Shown here: positions 12,479-27,400 of the stretch, one piece after another | Position numbering within the stretch: the stretch's first letter is position 1 | How the letters are laid out: each line of letters starts with the position of its first letter | Assembly: GCA_004026145.2 (NCBI GenBank) | Contig: CP034975.1 | Location: forward strand, 873,898-937,897 | Length of the DNA stretch: 64,000 bases | From: Takifugu bimaculatus | Taxonomy: Eukaryota > Chordata > Actinopteri > Tetraodontiformes > Tetraodontidae | Reading direction: 5' to 3' | Notes under the pieces: model-generated | What the model was told of the DNA's origin: nothing | What the model saw: the letters and a program-made list of their open reading frames with translations, nothing else | Database searches by the model: none | Position numbers and translations under genes: made by a program

Positions 12479-15400
12479 CTCCAGAGAGGAAAACAAACAA
12501 AGGTCAATTCAAACAAACCGGGGTGATTTACAGCTAATAATTTAGAGTTACACTTAGGCGGCAGGTGAATTTATTAAAAATATAGTTTCTTTCAATAGAA
12601 CAGAAACCCCAGAGGAGTAAATGTGTTTTTAGATGGAGCCCCGGTGACAGAGGGATGGCAGAACACTACTGATAAGAGAGGGATGGGGAATTGGAAAATC
12701 CAAACTTTACAACCCAGTTTTATCCAGCAGTTTTCTATTCTGTTTGAACAGTCACCGTCTATTCAAAGTTAAGGCCATTTCATGCTTCCCAAGGAAGAAA
12801 TACTGTAGCTTTATTTTAGATGCAACATTTTCAGCAGATTTAAGGAGAGATTTGGGTAGACTACTAGCATGCATGATCATATCAGTGATTTGAGTAAATG
12901 TTTCGACACAGAATTTCAATACATCAAATTATAAAATCTATTGACGGGTAACAGAAGTCCTTGCAGAAGTCTATAAAGTGAACTGTTGCATTCTCAGAAC
13001 TATTTAGCTCTGAGGCGAGGCTGACTTTGACTGACACAGACAAGCGAGTGTGGGGCTGCTGTACCCGAGAGGAAACAACGGCCACACATACCAGCGACTG
13101 CTCCGCCTGAATCTGAGAGAGAGCTGTGACCTCAGTGCACCACTGCGTCACCAAATCAGTGGCGTTGACGGGCCACTGCAGGCATGAGGCACTGTTAACC
13201 ATGCTGGAGGGTTGAGGGACTGAGGTGAAGAGCCCTAGACACGCAGCCAGGGCTGCGAACTCATCTTCTTCCTGTGAGCACAAACACGTTCTTCTTCATT
13301 AGTTTTTAGAACCAAACCAACCAAAGATCATAAACTCTCATTTATACACTTGTTGTGATGATATCAACAGGGATGTAGTCATAACACACCTGGCAGCCCG
13401 TGAGATTGTCTCCATAGAGGTGATGCTGTAGAAGGCAGGAGAGGCGAAGGAAGGGCAGGCAGAACTGTTGGAGGCTGAACTCGATAGACTGAGGCGACCA
13501 CACACTGGAGATCAGCTGGAGAGGGAAACAGCAGCAATACTTGATCAATAACCTGGCCATAGCTTGGAGGGAGGACTGTGGCATCTACCTCTGTGGACAT
13601 TAGCTCTGATCATTACACCTCAGTCCACTGGAAAATTCATTTATAGAGGAAAAAAGGAGAGCGAGAACCCTTTTGCTGTGAAGAGTTTAGCAGCGTTTAC
13701 CATTGAGGATTCTTTAGAGTCCACCTTGTAGACGCTCTTGTCTTTGGAGAGCTCGGAGATGACGAGACTGAGAAGCACCTCAAAAGACTTCTCAGAAAGT
13801 GAAGAATTCTAGAGCAGAAAACCAAAGAGTAGCATCATAAGCATATGCAATCCCTAGACCTAACCCTAACCCTAACCCTACCCTTACCCTAACCCCAGAG
13901 AGGAGCATCTCTAAAGTCTGACGCGGGGTCAAATATCTGTGCTGGTCAAAGGCAGAACAGGGCCAAGGGTTACCTTTATTCCCTATTTCATGTACTTAAT
14001 GAGTTATTTGAATAAAGTAGCATAAAGAAGTATAAAATGTGCACGACTTGATGTAACAGTAAATAACGCTCAGGAAGCAGCAGGCAATATTCTTTCACGA
14101 CTAAAAAACATCTGATAAAAGGCAGAGACATTGCCGACTCAGACTCCCTGATAAAAATTCAACTGGTTCAGTGAGAATTTTTACATAGAGGAGCTGCGCG
14201 TGTTTATCAAAGCCGAGCGCAGAAGAATTTAAAACAGCGGTCTTATCTGCTTCCTTTGTCAGAGATTTATAGGGGTGGAATTTTAAATCCATGGACTGCC
14301 TTCCTCCAGGCTCTGCTCTTTGTTCACACTGCATATTCCCGACAACTTCAATTTAATTAAACCCAGTATAAATGTCGTCCTCATTGTTGATCTTCAGTCT
14401 TTTTTAATGGATGGCTGGAGAACACCTACATTACAATGCATGAGTGTGTGGCTGGAGAGTGAAATGACCCTTTTTTTTTTTCCTTAAATCAAAGGAGATC
14501 CTCAATAATGCAGCGATCTCCAGCATCACAATTACTAAGATAATAAAGAAAAACAATATAAACAGGGGAATGGTTTGTAGGAAACCAGCATGTGTTAAAC
14601 ACACCATAGCCCTAAATTTAGCCCATTGATTTATTGTCCTTATTATTTTGTGGAGCAATCTGACTTTTACCCAACCTGTGAAAGTGACTGCCAGCAGCTG
14701 TTCCTGTTCCATTAAGCTTATGATTTGGAGTACATCACAAAATTTACCTCCAGAGAGGCTCCAAAATGGAGTAATGTCATTTATCAGAGGTGAGAGACTA
14801 ATACAAATGAATGACTGTGAACGGCACGACACTCCTCATCCAGAATCTCATGGTTTTAGATGGTCTTTCTGTGTTCTAGGTAATAATACCCCTGGACAAC
14901 ATACCGACTGTGTCCAATTCTTTCCTGTCCTAGTAATCCTTCAAGGTCTAACACAGTGTTCCCGTTTCCAAGAGACTGACCTGTTAAACCTCGAAGAATC
15001 TGTATAGCATCGATGATACTGGAAAGTAGAGACACTACTGCACATTATCACTGTGAAGAAACTCTAATTTGTTACCTTCTTTAGTACTCCAGCGGCGCTC
15101 CAGGCCTGCCTTTCGTCTGGACTAAACTTGGAAGAAAGTGCAGCCAAAGCCTGGATGAACTGAAGGTTGTACAGCATCTTCACCACACAGGTAAAGTGCT
15201 CTGCAAAAGAGGACAGTTTAAACCAGTTTTCATATATAGAATATTGTTTATAACATTTTTAATCTATAAAAAAGAAAGAAATCAGCAGCTCTGTGTGTGG
15301 GAACTGATTGCATAGAAACCCTTAATGAATAGTGCATGATGTCATTAGGTGGAAAATATAGCTCGAAGTATATTTGATTTATATAAAAAAGGCAACAAAG

Positions 15401-18400
15401 GGTGCCATCTGTTTTCCTTTCCAGCCGAGCGATCCTGACATCCTCAATGTCCTGCTCACCGTGACAAGTGTCAGGACACACAATTAAGAGGCTGCACTAA
15501 AAAGGAGGCAATCTTTCTCCAGCAGTCAAGTGCAAAGCACCCCCCCGCCCCCCCAGATCCGGTCATGTGTCAGGCTTTTGGTCCATTTGAAAAGAGAGAC
15601 ACTGCACATTTATCAATCTTCCACCCTAATTCATTCATCACTAAAATCATCAACCTGCATTAATGCATGACTGAGGTATTGCAGGATTGCAGTGGTTCTT
15701 AGGTGGCCCCTGCACCTTTTCTAACAGAGGAAGCAAGTAGAAGAAGTGAAGGACACATAGAGGAGCTGCAGCCCTCCCATCAGCAGGGTCGAGTGCCCCT
15801 GACCTTCACCAAACAACAGCAATAACTGCTCTGATAAGAGATGTGAAAGGATTCTTTCCAGCACTCAGCCTTGATTACCGCTGATAACTGGGCTATCCTT
15901 GTAGAGAAGCCACTCAGAGACCCCCCTCCATCCTCTCATGTCATGTCATGATGCAGCTTTAGAAGTCATACCTTTTCGCAGAGGTTGTGGCATTGTTAGC
16001 ACGAAGATAATCAAGAGAGAAGGGACATCTCGAAACAGCATGGGTACCTCGGGTCTCTCCTCATCAAAGCTGCTGCAAAAGAGAGAAAACAGCTCGTCTT
16101 TTGTCCGAGGTGCTGCACATCACAGGTGCCTTTGACAAAGTCCTAAGTTAAGCCAACGGTTGAAATCCTGCTGGTGCGTTACCAGAGTTAGACCAACGAT
16201 CTTCTAATATTCAAATTTCTTGAATTTTAGTCTTCATTACAGTTAGCACAATCTAATAATTACTATAGCTTTATATTCATTTTATCAAATATTGTCATTT
16301 CATTGTTAATTCTGAAACTTGCCTCTAAAGAATAATTCAACTGAAGTCTTGTCACATGGTTGAATATTTATAATGAAGTAGTTAAATAAAAATAGGACTA
16401 CATGCATAAGTGTTTTGTATGCTATTAACAAACCATGGAGCTCTGAAAGCTCATTCTCTCCATTTTCCATCCAACTTCCTTAATGTAGGCAGTTTTCATT
16501 GTGTACCAACTCCATTTAAATGTCTCTTCTTCTGTTGACAATTCAAAAAGGTCCCACTCTACACTTAAAAGGCCTCGGGGGTTTTCAGTGAGAAGAACTG
16601 CACTTAAAGAATAATACCTTTCCATTACGAAGGCACTCACCAGTTAATTTCACTGTGCAGTGAAGGAAAGCCTGGGAGGACAGCGATTTCTACCACTCCA
16701 TACAAACAATATAGCTGCAATATTTGCATGTTCTTCTTTGATAAAAAAGGCAAAAAAGAGACAAGAATAATGTTTTGAGGGTTTTCTTTATGTCCTACTT
16801 AGCATAGATAAATTAGGATTAGTGCCCAAGGGTCTCGATGACAGCGCTTCTTTCTTAAACCATAATAAAGTATTTTAAACGCCTAATGGCTCCACTTAGA
16901 ACGCTGTCCTGCTGCAAGCGCTGCTAACAACCGGTGTCTCTCCAGGCTAATAGGAAGGGGTTCGTGCTCATACTGCATTGTTAAATGCTGTTAAATGCTA
17001 CAGCATGTTCGGATGTGATTTAAGAGCTCGCGTGTGGTCGGAACCATCTTTTGTGTTTCGTTAAATATGGCTCTTTGATGGAGTCAGCTCAGCCAGCTGG
17101 GAGCTGAGAAGTCAGGCTAGCATGATGATGGTTTGGAGCACTTGCTCTCAGTACAGTGAATTGGACAGGGTTGCTTTGCTCTCTGTGGAGTGCCCAGTAA
17201 TTTGCCAGATGCAGCAATTACTGGTATCTATGGTAACCACACATGGTCCCCTTTCTGTTTTTAGCTCCTCTTTGTGTAGAAGAAAAGCTGTTGGGGGCAG
17301 GAGGAAATGGTGGTTGTGAGGGCAAGTACATTGCATGTTTATTTCAGCGGAGAACATATGCGGCGAAAAGTGGAGAGTGGGGGCTGTTAAAGAATGTATG
17401 AATGCAGCTATAGATTTAGCAGAGACGTTACTCACTGTGCCTCTCTGCATTGAGTGACCTGTGTCAGCTTTGTCCAGGGGTTGTACGCCAAATCGATGCT
17501 ATACAGGCGCATGTGCATGGCCAACACATGGAATAGCTGATCTAAAAAAGAAGATAACACAAGAAATGTCAGAGATGCCTGGCAGGGTCAAAACCAACAA
17601 GAGCCTGTTCATTTGCAGTGTTCCTCAGTAAAGTGTTGCGCTCTAATGAAGAGAAGGCACACTGATGATTTGGCTCCAGGCCAGGCCAGGCCAGGCCAGG
17701 CCAGGCCAGGCCAGGCCAAGCCAGGAGAGGCCAGATGGATCCTTGTCACTGCTTGATAGCCTTGAGCAACTCTGGTCAGGTCACACCTGTTCAGTGTGAA
17801 ACTAATGGAACATGAAGTGAAGCTCCCAACACACAAGGAATCACACGTGGGCACTTGTGACGCTGCATCGTCTAGTAGTTTCTTACACTAAATAAGGTAA
17901 ATCTATGCAATTTGCCGATTGTTTTCCCAGGAACAGACAAATAAAAAACGAAATCACAAATTAAAATAAATTGAGATCTTCTAAGAAATGAATACATGTA
18001 AACCACATTGATGAACTTCTACACCAGTAATTACCACTGAACCAGCCTTTTGTTTAGTTTCTTGGTAAAGAAACATTATTGCTGTTTGATTTTTACAAAA
18101 CTGGGCTGTTATCCTGCAGCAAGAGCTTCCAAATATGTGAATACTTGAATCAACACTGCCCTCCACAGGCCAACACAGACGTAGCGCGATGAAAGCAAGC
18201 GCATTATTCCTTTGTTGTTTCTCATTCCTCAATGTGTGTGCCTGCTGCCTTTCATCACAGCACCACAGCTCTTACCAGGATCAACCAGGACGACTTATGG
18301 AATAGGAGGGAGGGAGAGGGAATGAGAAAAGAAAGATATGTGAATAAAATCAATCTCTCCAGACATGATCGCAGTTATTCGTCCTTGCTACAGTTACTGA

Positions 18401-21400
18401 TGTCGCGGCTGCGGTTGTATTTTACATTGACATGTCACCAGCAAGACAAAGGAAGACAAGTAAAAGGTGGATTATCTTAGATATTTTGAAAGACCGCATC
18501 ACAGTAACTGCAACCTAAAGTCAAATAAATTACAATTTAGCTGTTATTTGCAGTTCCACACCATTAATAAAGAACTTTAATTCCATTATGGTGGATTCAA
18601 AAATAAAGTTCAGTTTTTAGAACAAGGAGCTCACAGATGACAGAAAAAAGGCCGACTATAGTTGTCATCAGAGCTACGTCACAGAAGGGAATAAGCGTCT
18701 GGAGAAAAACAGGTTATATACCCACTTAAGATTTTACTTAAAATAGACATACAGTTGCCATTTCCTTTCCATTTGATTTCCTGACTGTTGACTCACTGCT
18801 GTGTTACTAGTGAGTCAGCACGGTGTACCAATATTGCTCTTCACAAATGAAAAACCTTCGGCTTGGAACCTAATTTCAGCCACTAAATAATGACAGACCA
18901 ATCTGCTGCAGCACTGACAGATTAATCCAACAAACAGGAGGTGGAGCGGAGCCTGTCCGTCAACCTTACGATGATGTAACCACACACGCTTTCCACTTTA
19001 ATATCCTCTATTGAAAACATTCTAATCCATTGAGTAAAAATGAAGACTGCCTTGTTAGTAGTGGCTGAAGGGCAGTTTTTCTTGATCTGGGAGTTTCAGT
19101 TGCTTGTGTCAGCTGTCATTCCACTAACATAAAACAGCAGTGGAACCAATGTACCACCTGTATGTGTCTATACACATATATTCAAATCTTCTTTCTTTCA
19201 TTCTGGTACTTAACATTCAAAAACCTGTGACTACTCTTATTGCTTGGTGAGATATTACATATAAAGAGACAGCACTCACTGAGACAGGAGCGTTTGGCAG
19301 CTGCACTGGCACCTCCAGAACACAGGTTCCCTCCCCGGTGCACAAGTTCCAGCTCTAGGTTTGTCCTGTGGGGATACACATTATTACTAAAATGAAGAGG
19401 GCAAAATGCAATGAAAACAATCAAACAGTGGAGGTTACTGACAGTTAAGCAGCAGAGTTATTACATTATAATAACAAAATCAGGCTTATTAATTTTTAAA
19501 ACTCACAAACTGACTCATACTAAAAACAACAGTCTAGCATGTTACGCTCCCATGTACACAGATTAGAATGAGCTGTTGATAAAGGAACAGTATCCACGTC
19601 TTAAAGACAAAATGTAGTATCAGCATATATGGCAGCATTATCAAATTCAGCTTTAAGTCACGTATGACTTTCTGACTGCTTTGATAAGGAAGATGAAAGA
19701 TGGTGGCTAGTCTGGCCATTTGCCATTTAGTGTGTCTGTTCAGAAGCAGAAGCTCCACATCAAGCAAATAACAGCTTTCTAAGACTTATTTGCACAAGCT
19801 ACACCATTAACATAAAAGCTGTTCCAACCACTTCATGAATAATCCCTAATGTAAATTTCCCGTGCACATCCAACACCCTTCACTTGGGGACAGTAATTTC
19901 CCTGTAGCCAAATAGTGAGGGGAATAAACTGAAAACCAAGTGAAGTACAAAGATGGCAGAAAGATAGGAAGGCCTAAAAAAAGAGTGATCTGGGGCTGTT
20001 TTCATCTTGATATTGGTCATTTCTTTGTATGTGCCATGAAGGTGGGGGCAAATCCATGGGTTTCCTGGGAGAAAAAGCAATTTCACATAGATAATGTAGC
20101 CACGGTGGAGCTCCATCTGGCTTTCACTGATAAGAGTGTCCGTGTGACAAAGGAATTTTCCACTCCTCAGGCAATTTGCGCTGTTCATTGAACTTCATAG
20201 AGCCAACAGGCAGACACAGACAGAGCTCAGGGGAGCATTTTGCTGAGGGCGGAAGGCCGGACCAGTGTTGGGTAAGAGGTCTGGATGATTGTACTAAACA
20301 GGAGATTTTTGGAAATGAGTAATGTTACTAATCACAGATCACAAGGTGAACTAAAAGCTTCTGCAAAATTTAAGGACCAAAAGGTGCATTTTTCACAATT
20401 CATGCCATTTCACTAACCCCCATCACAGGTAGCACAATGATGTCATACGAAAAGATGAAGTTTTAAAACAACAGAGGACTGTTTCACTGGCAAGCTTTTG
20501 ACCGCTAGCTCACCCCAAGTTGCCCCAGTACAATGTCACATTAATGAACTGTATGAAAGACCAATGAAGATAATTAGTGTCAGAATGATTTAGTCAGAGG
20601 AGATCAGAAACACACAAATACATTAAACGGCATTTAATGGTGACAAAGAGTGACAACTGTGCTAATGCTTTAGGAGGCTGCAGCCTTGCTGGACCAATAC
20701 TGCACTCGAATGACAACTTTGCTGGGAAATAAATCAACACCACCATCTCAGCTCCCTGAAGTGTTGTGATGGTGATTTACTCAGAATGCAAAGAAATCCA
20801 TATATCTGATCCAAGTACTATGCAACAGCTCTGGTATTGATCTTATCGTCCATGTTTAAGAAGCTTTTTAGAGTAAAACACTTAACCGAGACAACGGTGA
20901 AGGGAAAAAAAGACTTTTTTCTGTCTGTGGGGTAATTATTGTAATGGAACATTAAGAAAGTAAAGAGGAGGCGCAGCACCTCAGAAAGACTCCAGTCAAG
21001 TCAGTGCGTCTTGAGAAACCTGCACTAGCCTGTGCTTTTGTATTTTCTGGACAAATAAGTGTCATATTACAGCAAATATTGTAACCATGTCTGATTATAC
21101 TGTTGGTTTAAAAGAGACTATCCAGTCCATTTATTCTCCCCCAATTCAAAAAGCTCTTTCACAGTTGCACCTACATGAGATCAGATGCAAATAATCTGAA
21201 GGACATAATCAAAGACACCCCTTTGTTGTTATTTTGTTTCAGTATTTAAAATTGAAAATACAAAACTTTCACAGTAACGCAGTAAAAAAGTCCAAACAAG
21301 GTTAAGCAGTAGGTTATAACAATGGAGCACTACCTCCTGTTAAATATCTCCACTTACCAACCTGCTTTTCTGGTCACTTTTTCACAAAACCACCCAAAGA

Positions 21401-24400
21401 AAAAAAATCTCATTTTCATTTTGCTTTTTCAATGTTAAGATTATTCTGTAATTTAGCAGGCAGAGGAAGATGCTTCTACCACAATGACCGACAGCGTCCT
21501 CACCTGGCCACGGAGTACATAAAGAGAAAGTCATTGTCGGGAGAGCCAGGGTTCTTTCCATAGTCCATGTATTTCTTCTGTGTGGTATTCTTGATGTCTT
21601 TAATAACAAGCTCCATCTCTTTACTCAAGTTGGACTCAGTCTTGAATATAAGAACACCAGGAAGGCAAATTTAGGAAATCAGTGAAGAAAAATGTGTCAA
21701 AGGTAAACTAAAGATTATTTCATTACATATTGAATGTTTCAGTGACAGTAAATTGCACCTCACTTACTGAAAAAAGGCATAGTCTCTCCTGAAGGTCTTC
21801 CACCTCCCTAACAAGCACACATATGCTCTTGTTAGTGGGTGCGTGCCAAGCACCAGCCTCTGTGCCCCGCCCAGGGCGACATGGAAGAACACTATTGGCA
21901 AACTGTCGACACAGTGGGCAGGTAAATTCACCCTTGTCAACAGAAAAACCTTGGAGGACCTGGTCGTTCTGAGGAGAAATGGGATGAAAGATGCTAAAAT
22001 TGTCTGGAACAATGATCACACTATAAACAAAGATCTGATGAATTCCTGTACTAATGCAGGTAGGTAACTTTCAAAGTCCAACCCATGTCTTACCCTCAAA
22101 GACTCCATATATGACTTCTGACAATCTATATGCAATGTGTGTCCACAGGTCTGGACGTAAACACCCCCATCCCAACCTATTGACACAGACTGCAGACAAG
22201 AGCTCTGTAGAATACAGAAGAGAGAAAACATCAGAGATCAATCAAACCGCCGCAGATCATTCAGCTGCCGCAACCTTGAATGAGGGAGACCTTTAAAATG
22301 CCATTATAACTTCAATAAATACTACGTTTGATCTTTTTCTAGAGCTTCTCTCCACAGAACTGAGCATTTTTGCTATGCTGTTACACAATAACATTGTCTA
22401 GAAGCAGGTAATTGAGCAGAATGACAGATCACTTCTCTTAACAGTGGACTAAATAAGCTTAGGTAATTAGCGAGTAATGAATAAATAAAACGCAACTAAT
22501 GAACATGAGCCCGAACATCCAATTACATGTTCAGAATTGTTATGGCTTAGAAAAAGAGATTAAGTTAATTATTCGCAACATAATTATCCCTTAATGTAGT
22601 TGATAACAGTTTAATATAGTTCCAGTTGGTTAGATTTTGCAGACACCTACATCTTTGAAGAATCGCTGCATGAGTGTGAGCCTGATGTCATTTGCAACCC
22701 CACACGTGTCTGCAGCAAAGATGTGCTCTTCATCACTCGTCGGCAGTTTCTTAGCTTCTTTGCTTCTGCAGCGGTGCCCAAGCACTGAAAGCCAACCACA
22801 GGTGTTCATTAAAAAGAAATGTAGAACCTATTCAGTGTAGTAAAGGATCATTCAGTATTTCTAACAACAAAGTGACCCCTGCTGTCAGCTTTTAAAAGAA
22901 ATTACCCTTTAAAAGACGGGAACAGATACACGAACAGGGATCAACCGAATGAATAATAAACCAATTAAAAATATGGCTAACCAACCAATTACATGTGTTA
23001 TTTCCAATATGGCAGATCAACTATGCCGAAGACAAGGTATGGGTAATCCATATAGAAAAACACAGAATAGCTAAACATTTGTTGAGTTTTAATTCAACAT
23101 CTCTGAACGCGGGGACAGAATGCAGACACACAAACTACCTGAGGATGCTTGAAGGAGAACCACTAAACCAAAGGGTCTTTCCTCTGTGGACGGGCCACTC
23201 TGGCCACAAATGACACAGTCGTAGAGGACCTCAGACTCCATTACTTCTGATGCTCCAAGGTCCATGGCTGCCTCAGTGTCAGGCGATTCTAGAAAAGATA
23301 GAATGGTAAATTGAAGAGGTTCTGCTGTAAAACATTATTTAAAAAACATACAAAGATTAGAAATAAATGTGTAAACACTGTCAACTATCAATTTAAATAA
23401 ATTCCACCCTTGTGATGTGACTGACACTGGAGGAAATATCTGATTAATAATGTAAAATGAGTTTTAAATGTTAACAATAACATTCATTTGAGCAGTAGAT
23501 ATTGTGGGGAAATGTCAAGTTGTGTAGGAAATTGATTTATTGCTTTTTGGGAAAATATGTTCTCAAGAGAGGTCATTGTGTTCCTGGGGAAATGAAGGAT
23601 GTATTAAATGTCAATGCTGCACCATTAGCCCCAGGACACGGCAGGGCGCGGAGCAACAATCAGGTACACACATTCAAATGCAAGGCAGCAAGGACACACA
23701 CAGTTGGTGTGCTGCTGATTTATTGTTTTCTCCCAATCTATCATGTTGCAATATTTCCAAGAAAGCAATGTTACCTCTTACTGCAATCAAATTTAAAGAT
23801 ACCGTACAAACAAAAATACCAATTTCAAACAATCTTCATCCTACAGTGACAATAATTCAAAGCTGCTTAGTTCAACATGTAGAAAAGGACACAATACTGT
23901 TCTGCAAGAGGAATCCGATCACAGCAGCCGTTATGACTCATTTACTAACCAGGTTGTGTCAGGGTGGGCCAGCTAATTATAAGTGATTTAATCCCATATG
24001 CCCTCCACTAGCAGCAAGCCACACTCCCACAAGATCCCCTTTTATCATAACAGGTCTGCAGAGACCACAAATGTAGGTTTGGGCCTTTGTCGCTGTCCTC
24101 CAGTGAAAAAGTACAACAAAAACATGATAGGGACTAAAGCACAGGAGAATTTTTGACTCTTCAAACATTTTAGTCAGTCCTGATCTGCCAAACATGTCAG
24201 TTTTTAGAATATTACGACCTTGGCATCAATGATGCCACAGAAGGAAAACCTGACTGTTTTATAACCATATTAATGTAAGTGTTTCACCCTAATGCTAAAG
24301 GTTTGGTTTGGAACATAAGATCCACTGTTGCACCATTAATGCAGCATATAATCCGTTTGGATTATATTATATGCTACAGCGGCAAACTCTTAGGTGGTAG

Positions 24401-27400
24401 TGGTAGTAGCAGTAGTAGTAGTAGTAGCAGCAGTAGTAGTAGCAGTAGTAGTAGCAGTAGTAGCAGTAGTAGCAGCAGCAGCAGGAGTAGTAGCAGCAGC
24501 AGTTGTAGTAGTAGCAGTAGTAGCAGTAGTAGCAGCAGCAGCTATGAATATCCATTGATGAGTGGGAGTTCTCTTACCAACATCCATGGCTGTTTCCATG
24601 AAGCTCTTTTGCCTGGAGGCAAACTCAGCAAGCAGCTTCTGCTGCCTCTCTCTCGCTCTCTGTCGTCTGAAAGATTCAATGAAAAGCACAATACAATAAG
24701 GAGAAAACTTCCTGTATGTTCACCTCACAAATTCATAGCTCTGTGTAAACATGTCTGCTGTACAGCCTAAATGTCACAGGTGTGTGCATGTACCAGAGAT
24801 AGCAGGGGACACTCATGTATTAACAGCAGGTATTTAACAGGCTGTAGTGTGAAAAGCTTGATTAACTAATATGTTGGGTTGCCCAGCTCAGAGTAGAGCG
24901 ACAACTGTAAATTAAGGCTCTGAAAAGGGGACATAAACAAATGCTGACAGAGGCACAGCTTAATAATTTCATTGTTTTAGGGTGTGCTGACAACTAGCAT
25001 AATGAATGGGCAGGGGCTTCGCACTGCTGCTGACCACATTCCTGCCTCTCCGGTTGCCTTGGAAACAGTAGCAGTGGATGTGAATGGGAGTTTTTACTTT
25101 CACCTTTGTGCGTGAGGTGCGACCAGCCACACATTAAGTAATTATTAAATGGCTGCAGTCCGTTCAATCATCATTAGTGATAACAATGGAAGGGTGGTGA
25201 GAAAATGTAAGAAGATTAAAACCAACATTAAAATTTGGGTTTTTTTGGCCGCAGAATATCTGAAAATTCAGGTTTTAAAAGCAAAGCTTCTGAGCTTTAT
25301 TGTGACCCTTTTAAACGCAGTGGTCAGTATTATTTTCTTTTCCTTTAAAACCATAGTTTGGTTGCCAGGGTTGCATAACAACCAACAAAAAGGGCATTTG
25401 TTGCACCATCCAAAATCTGACACAGGTCTTGTAATTCCACGCATGAAAGGGTCAAAGACATATCATAAAAGATTCATAAAATGCAAGTCAATGGTGATGA
25501 ATGTAATTTTCCAGAGCACGTGATTATGTTACCTTTCTTCTTTGTCCATGGTTTTCTTGTCAGAGGGGCTGTTTTTCTTTGGCGGCACAGGAGGGCAGAC
25601 CTTTCCGCAAATATCTTGGATGCTACGCTTAATCTGACAGCTGCGGGTGGCCGCCTTGGTGAGGATGCGCTCGATTGCTGTGATTCCATCTCCGTGAGCG
25701 TGACGGTTTGTGTCCATATCTTCCAGCCAGGATGCCGAAAGAGAGTTCTGCTTTGACGACAACTTCTGATGGAGCTTGATGAGGAGAGACAGCATGCTCT
25801 CACGGATCTCCAGGATCTCCGTTACCAGCTGAGGTGCCGTGCCTGGCGGAACCCAGCGTGTTGAGGAGCTCTTGGGCCTGACAACCTGGGTAGCTTCCGT
25901 GTTGTTGCGATTGATAATTTCTTGGAACTTCCTCCTGCGTTCTGCTACGAGGCTGAAAACTTGAGCTTCCCGCAGATTCTAAAAAAAATAAATAAAAATA
26001 AACAATTTACTCATAAATCACAACACTTAAAAGCAACAAATACAGGTATGTGAATTGAAGATACACCAACAAAGGTTAACTGCTAACGTCATTAAAGTAA
26101 CGGGTATGTGGGAAAATGCATTTTCAAAAAATATCTAAACACAGGTTAAAAGCACATACAATATGAAAATATTCCCACAAATATAATCACGTCTACCTTT
26201 GAACACACACAGAACCTCTCCCTGACCAATAGTATGATGGACAGTTGATGAATTGCTCAACGCTCTGAGACGGGCACAATACACACAGGTCTGATTAAAT
26301 AGCCATAATGAACTTTTGCTGACGTTTCACAAATACCAGCACTAATAACACAACTGTACACCTGAGAACATTCAAAGCGTCCTGGTGTTAATGTGCCCCA
26401 TTTGAAGGATTGCCCTGACCTGACAAGAGAGGACCTCATCTGCTGGGTTAAATAAACATACATCACAACCAAGTCGAGTCAACATCAATCATACTGACAT
26501 GCGGTTAAAAAGCATTTACCAAACCTGCATCACATATGGAAGGAAGGCTTAACTGGAGAGTTAAACACATGCCTTAACACACAAAAGCAGACATCCTCAA
26601 AAACACACCGAGCAAATGCTAAAAAAAAAAAAAGTCAAAACAAAGATGAACAGCAGGGGAAAAAATGGCTGCTGCTGGCAACAAAGCCACCAGCATTCCC
26701 ACAAAATGGTTGTAAATAGCTACCTCTCTCCAATTCCCTGCAAGACGCCTGGAATTCTGTGAAGCAGGTACAGTCATATAAATAATAATGATATGAAATA
26801 CCATTAAAAAAAGCAAATAACAACTAGTGGCTGGTTTTCATGTACAAATCATTCCTTGCAAGGTCATCTTAATCAGAAGCTTCTTAGATTTCGACATGCC
26901 ATTTAAAAATATGTTTCATCATTAGAATATCAGCACAACTAAATATGAAATGCAACAAAAATGCCTTCATTGCTAAAAGTTAGAAGTATGTGCATTGCTT
27001 ATCTTAGCTCCAATTACATGGACATGCAGCAGCTATTTGCAACAGGATATGCTGTTTTCATATGTAGAGAAAACATTTTAGTATGGTAAGTAATACATAC
27101 GCCTTAAGGTGACTAAATGATAAATGAACTGGGCAGAAAGAGTTTCAGGCAGCAGCCAGTTAGCACAGCTTAGAATGAAAAAGGAAAAATGTGGAAGCAA
27201 TTCACCTTGAAACGCCATTTATATATATCAATTAATCATCAAACACTTCACATCCAACACAAACTGTTTTGTTTCAACTTATGATGCAGGATTACTTTAA
27301 AGGAAATCTGTTAGATATGATAATAGATTAAAAGGATGATATTAACTTCCTCTCAGCTGTTGAGTCAGCAGATGGAAAATGTGGCTAATTTTCATGTTTT

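Noticed and set aside
24279..24770. 163-codon plus-strand frame with a long Ser run, and minus-strand Thr/Ala and Tyr/Cys frames
   Set aside because: These are translations of the AGT/AGC repeat. The real coding exon (24578-24666, minus) belongs to ubr3.
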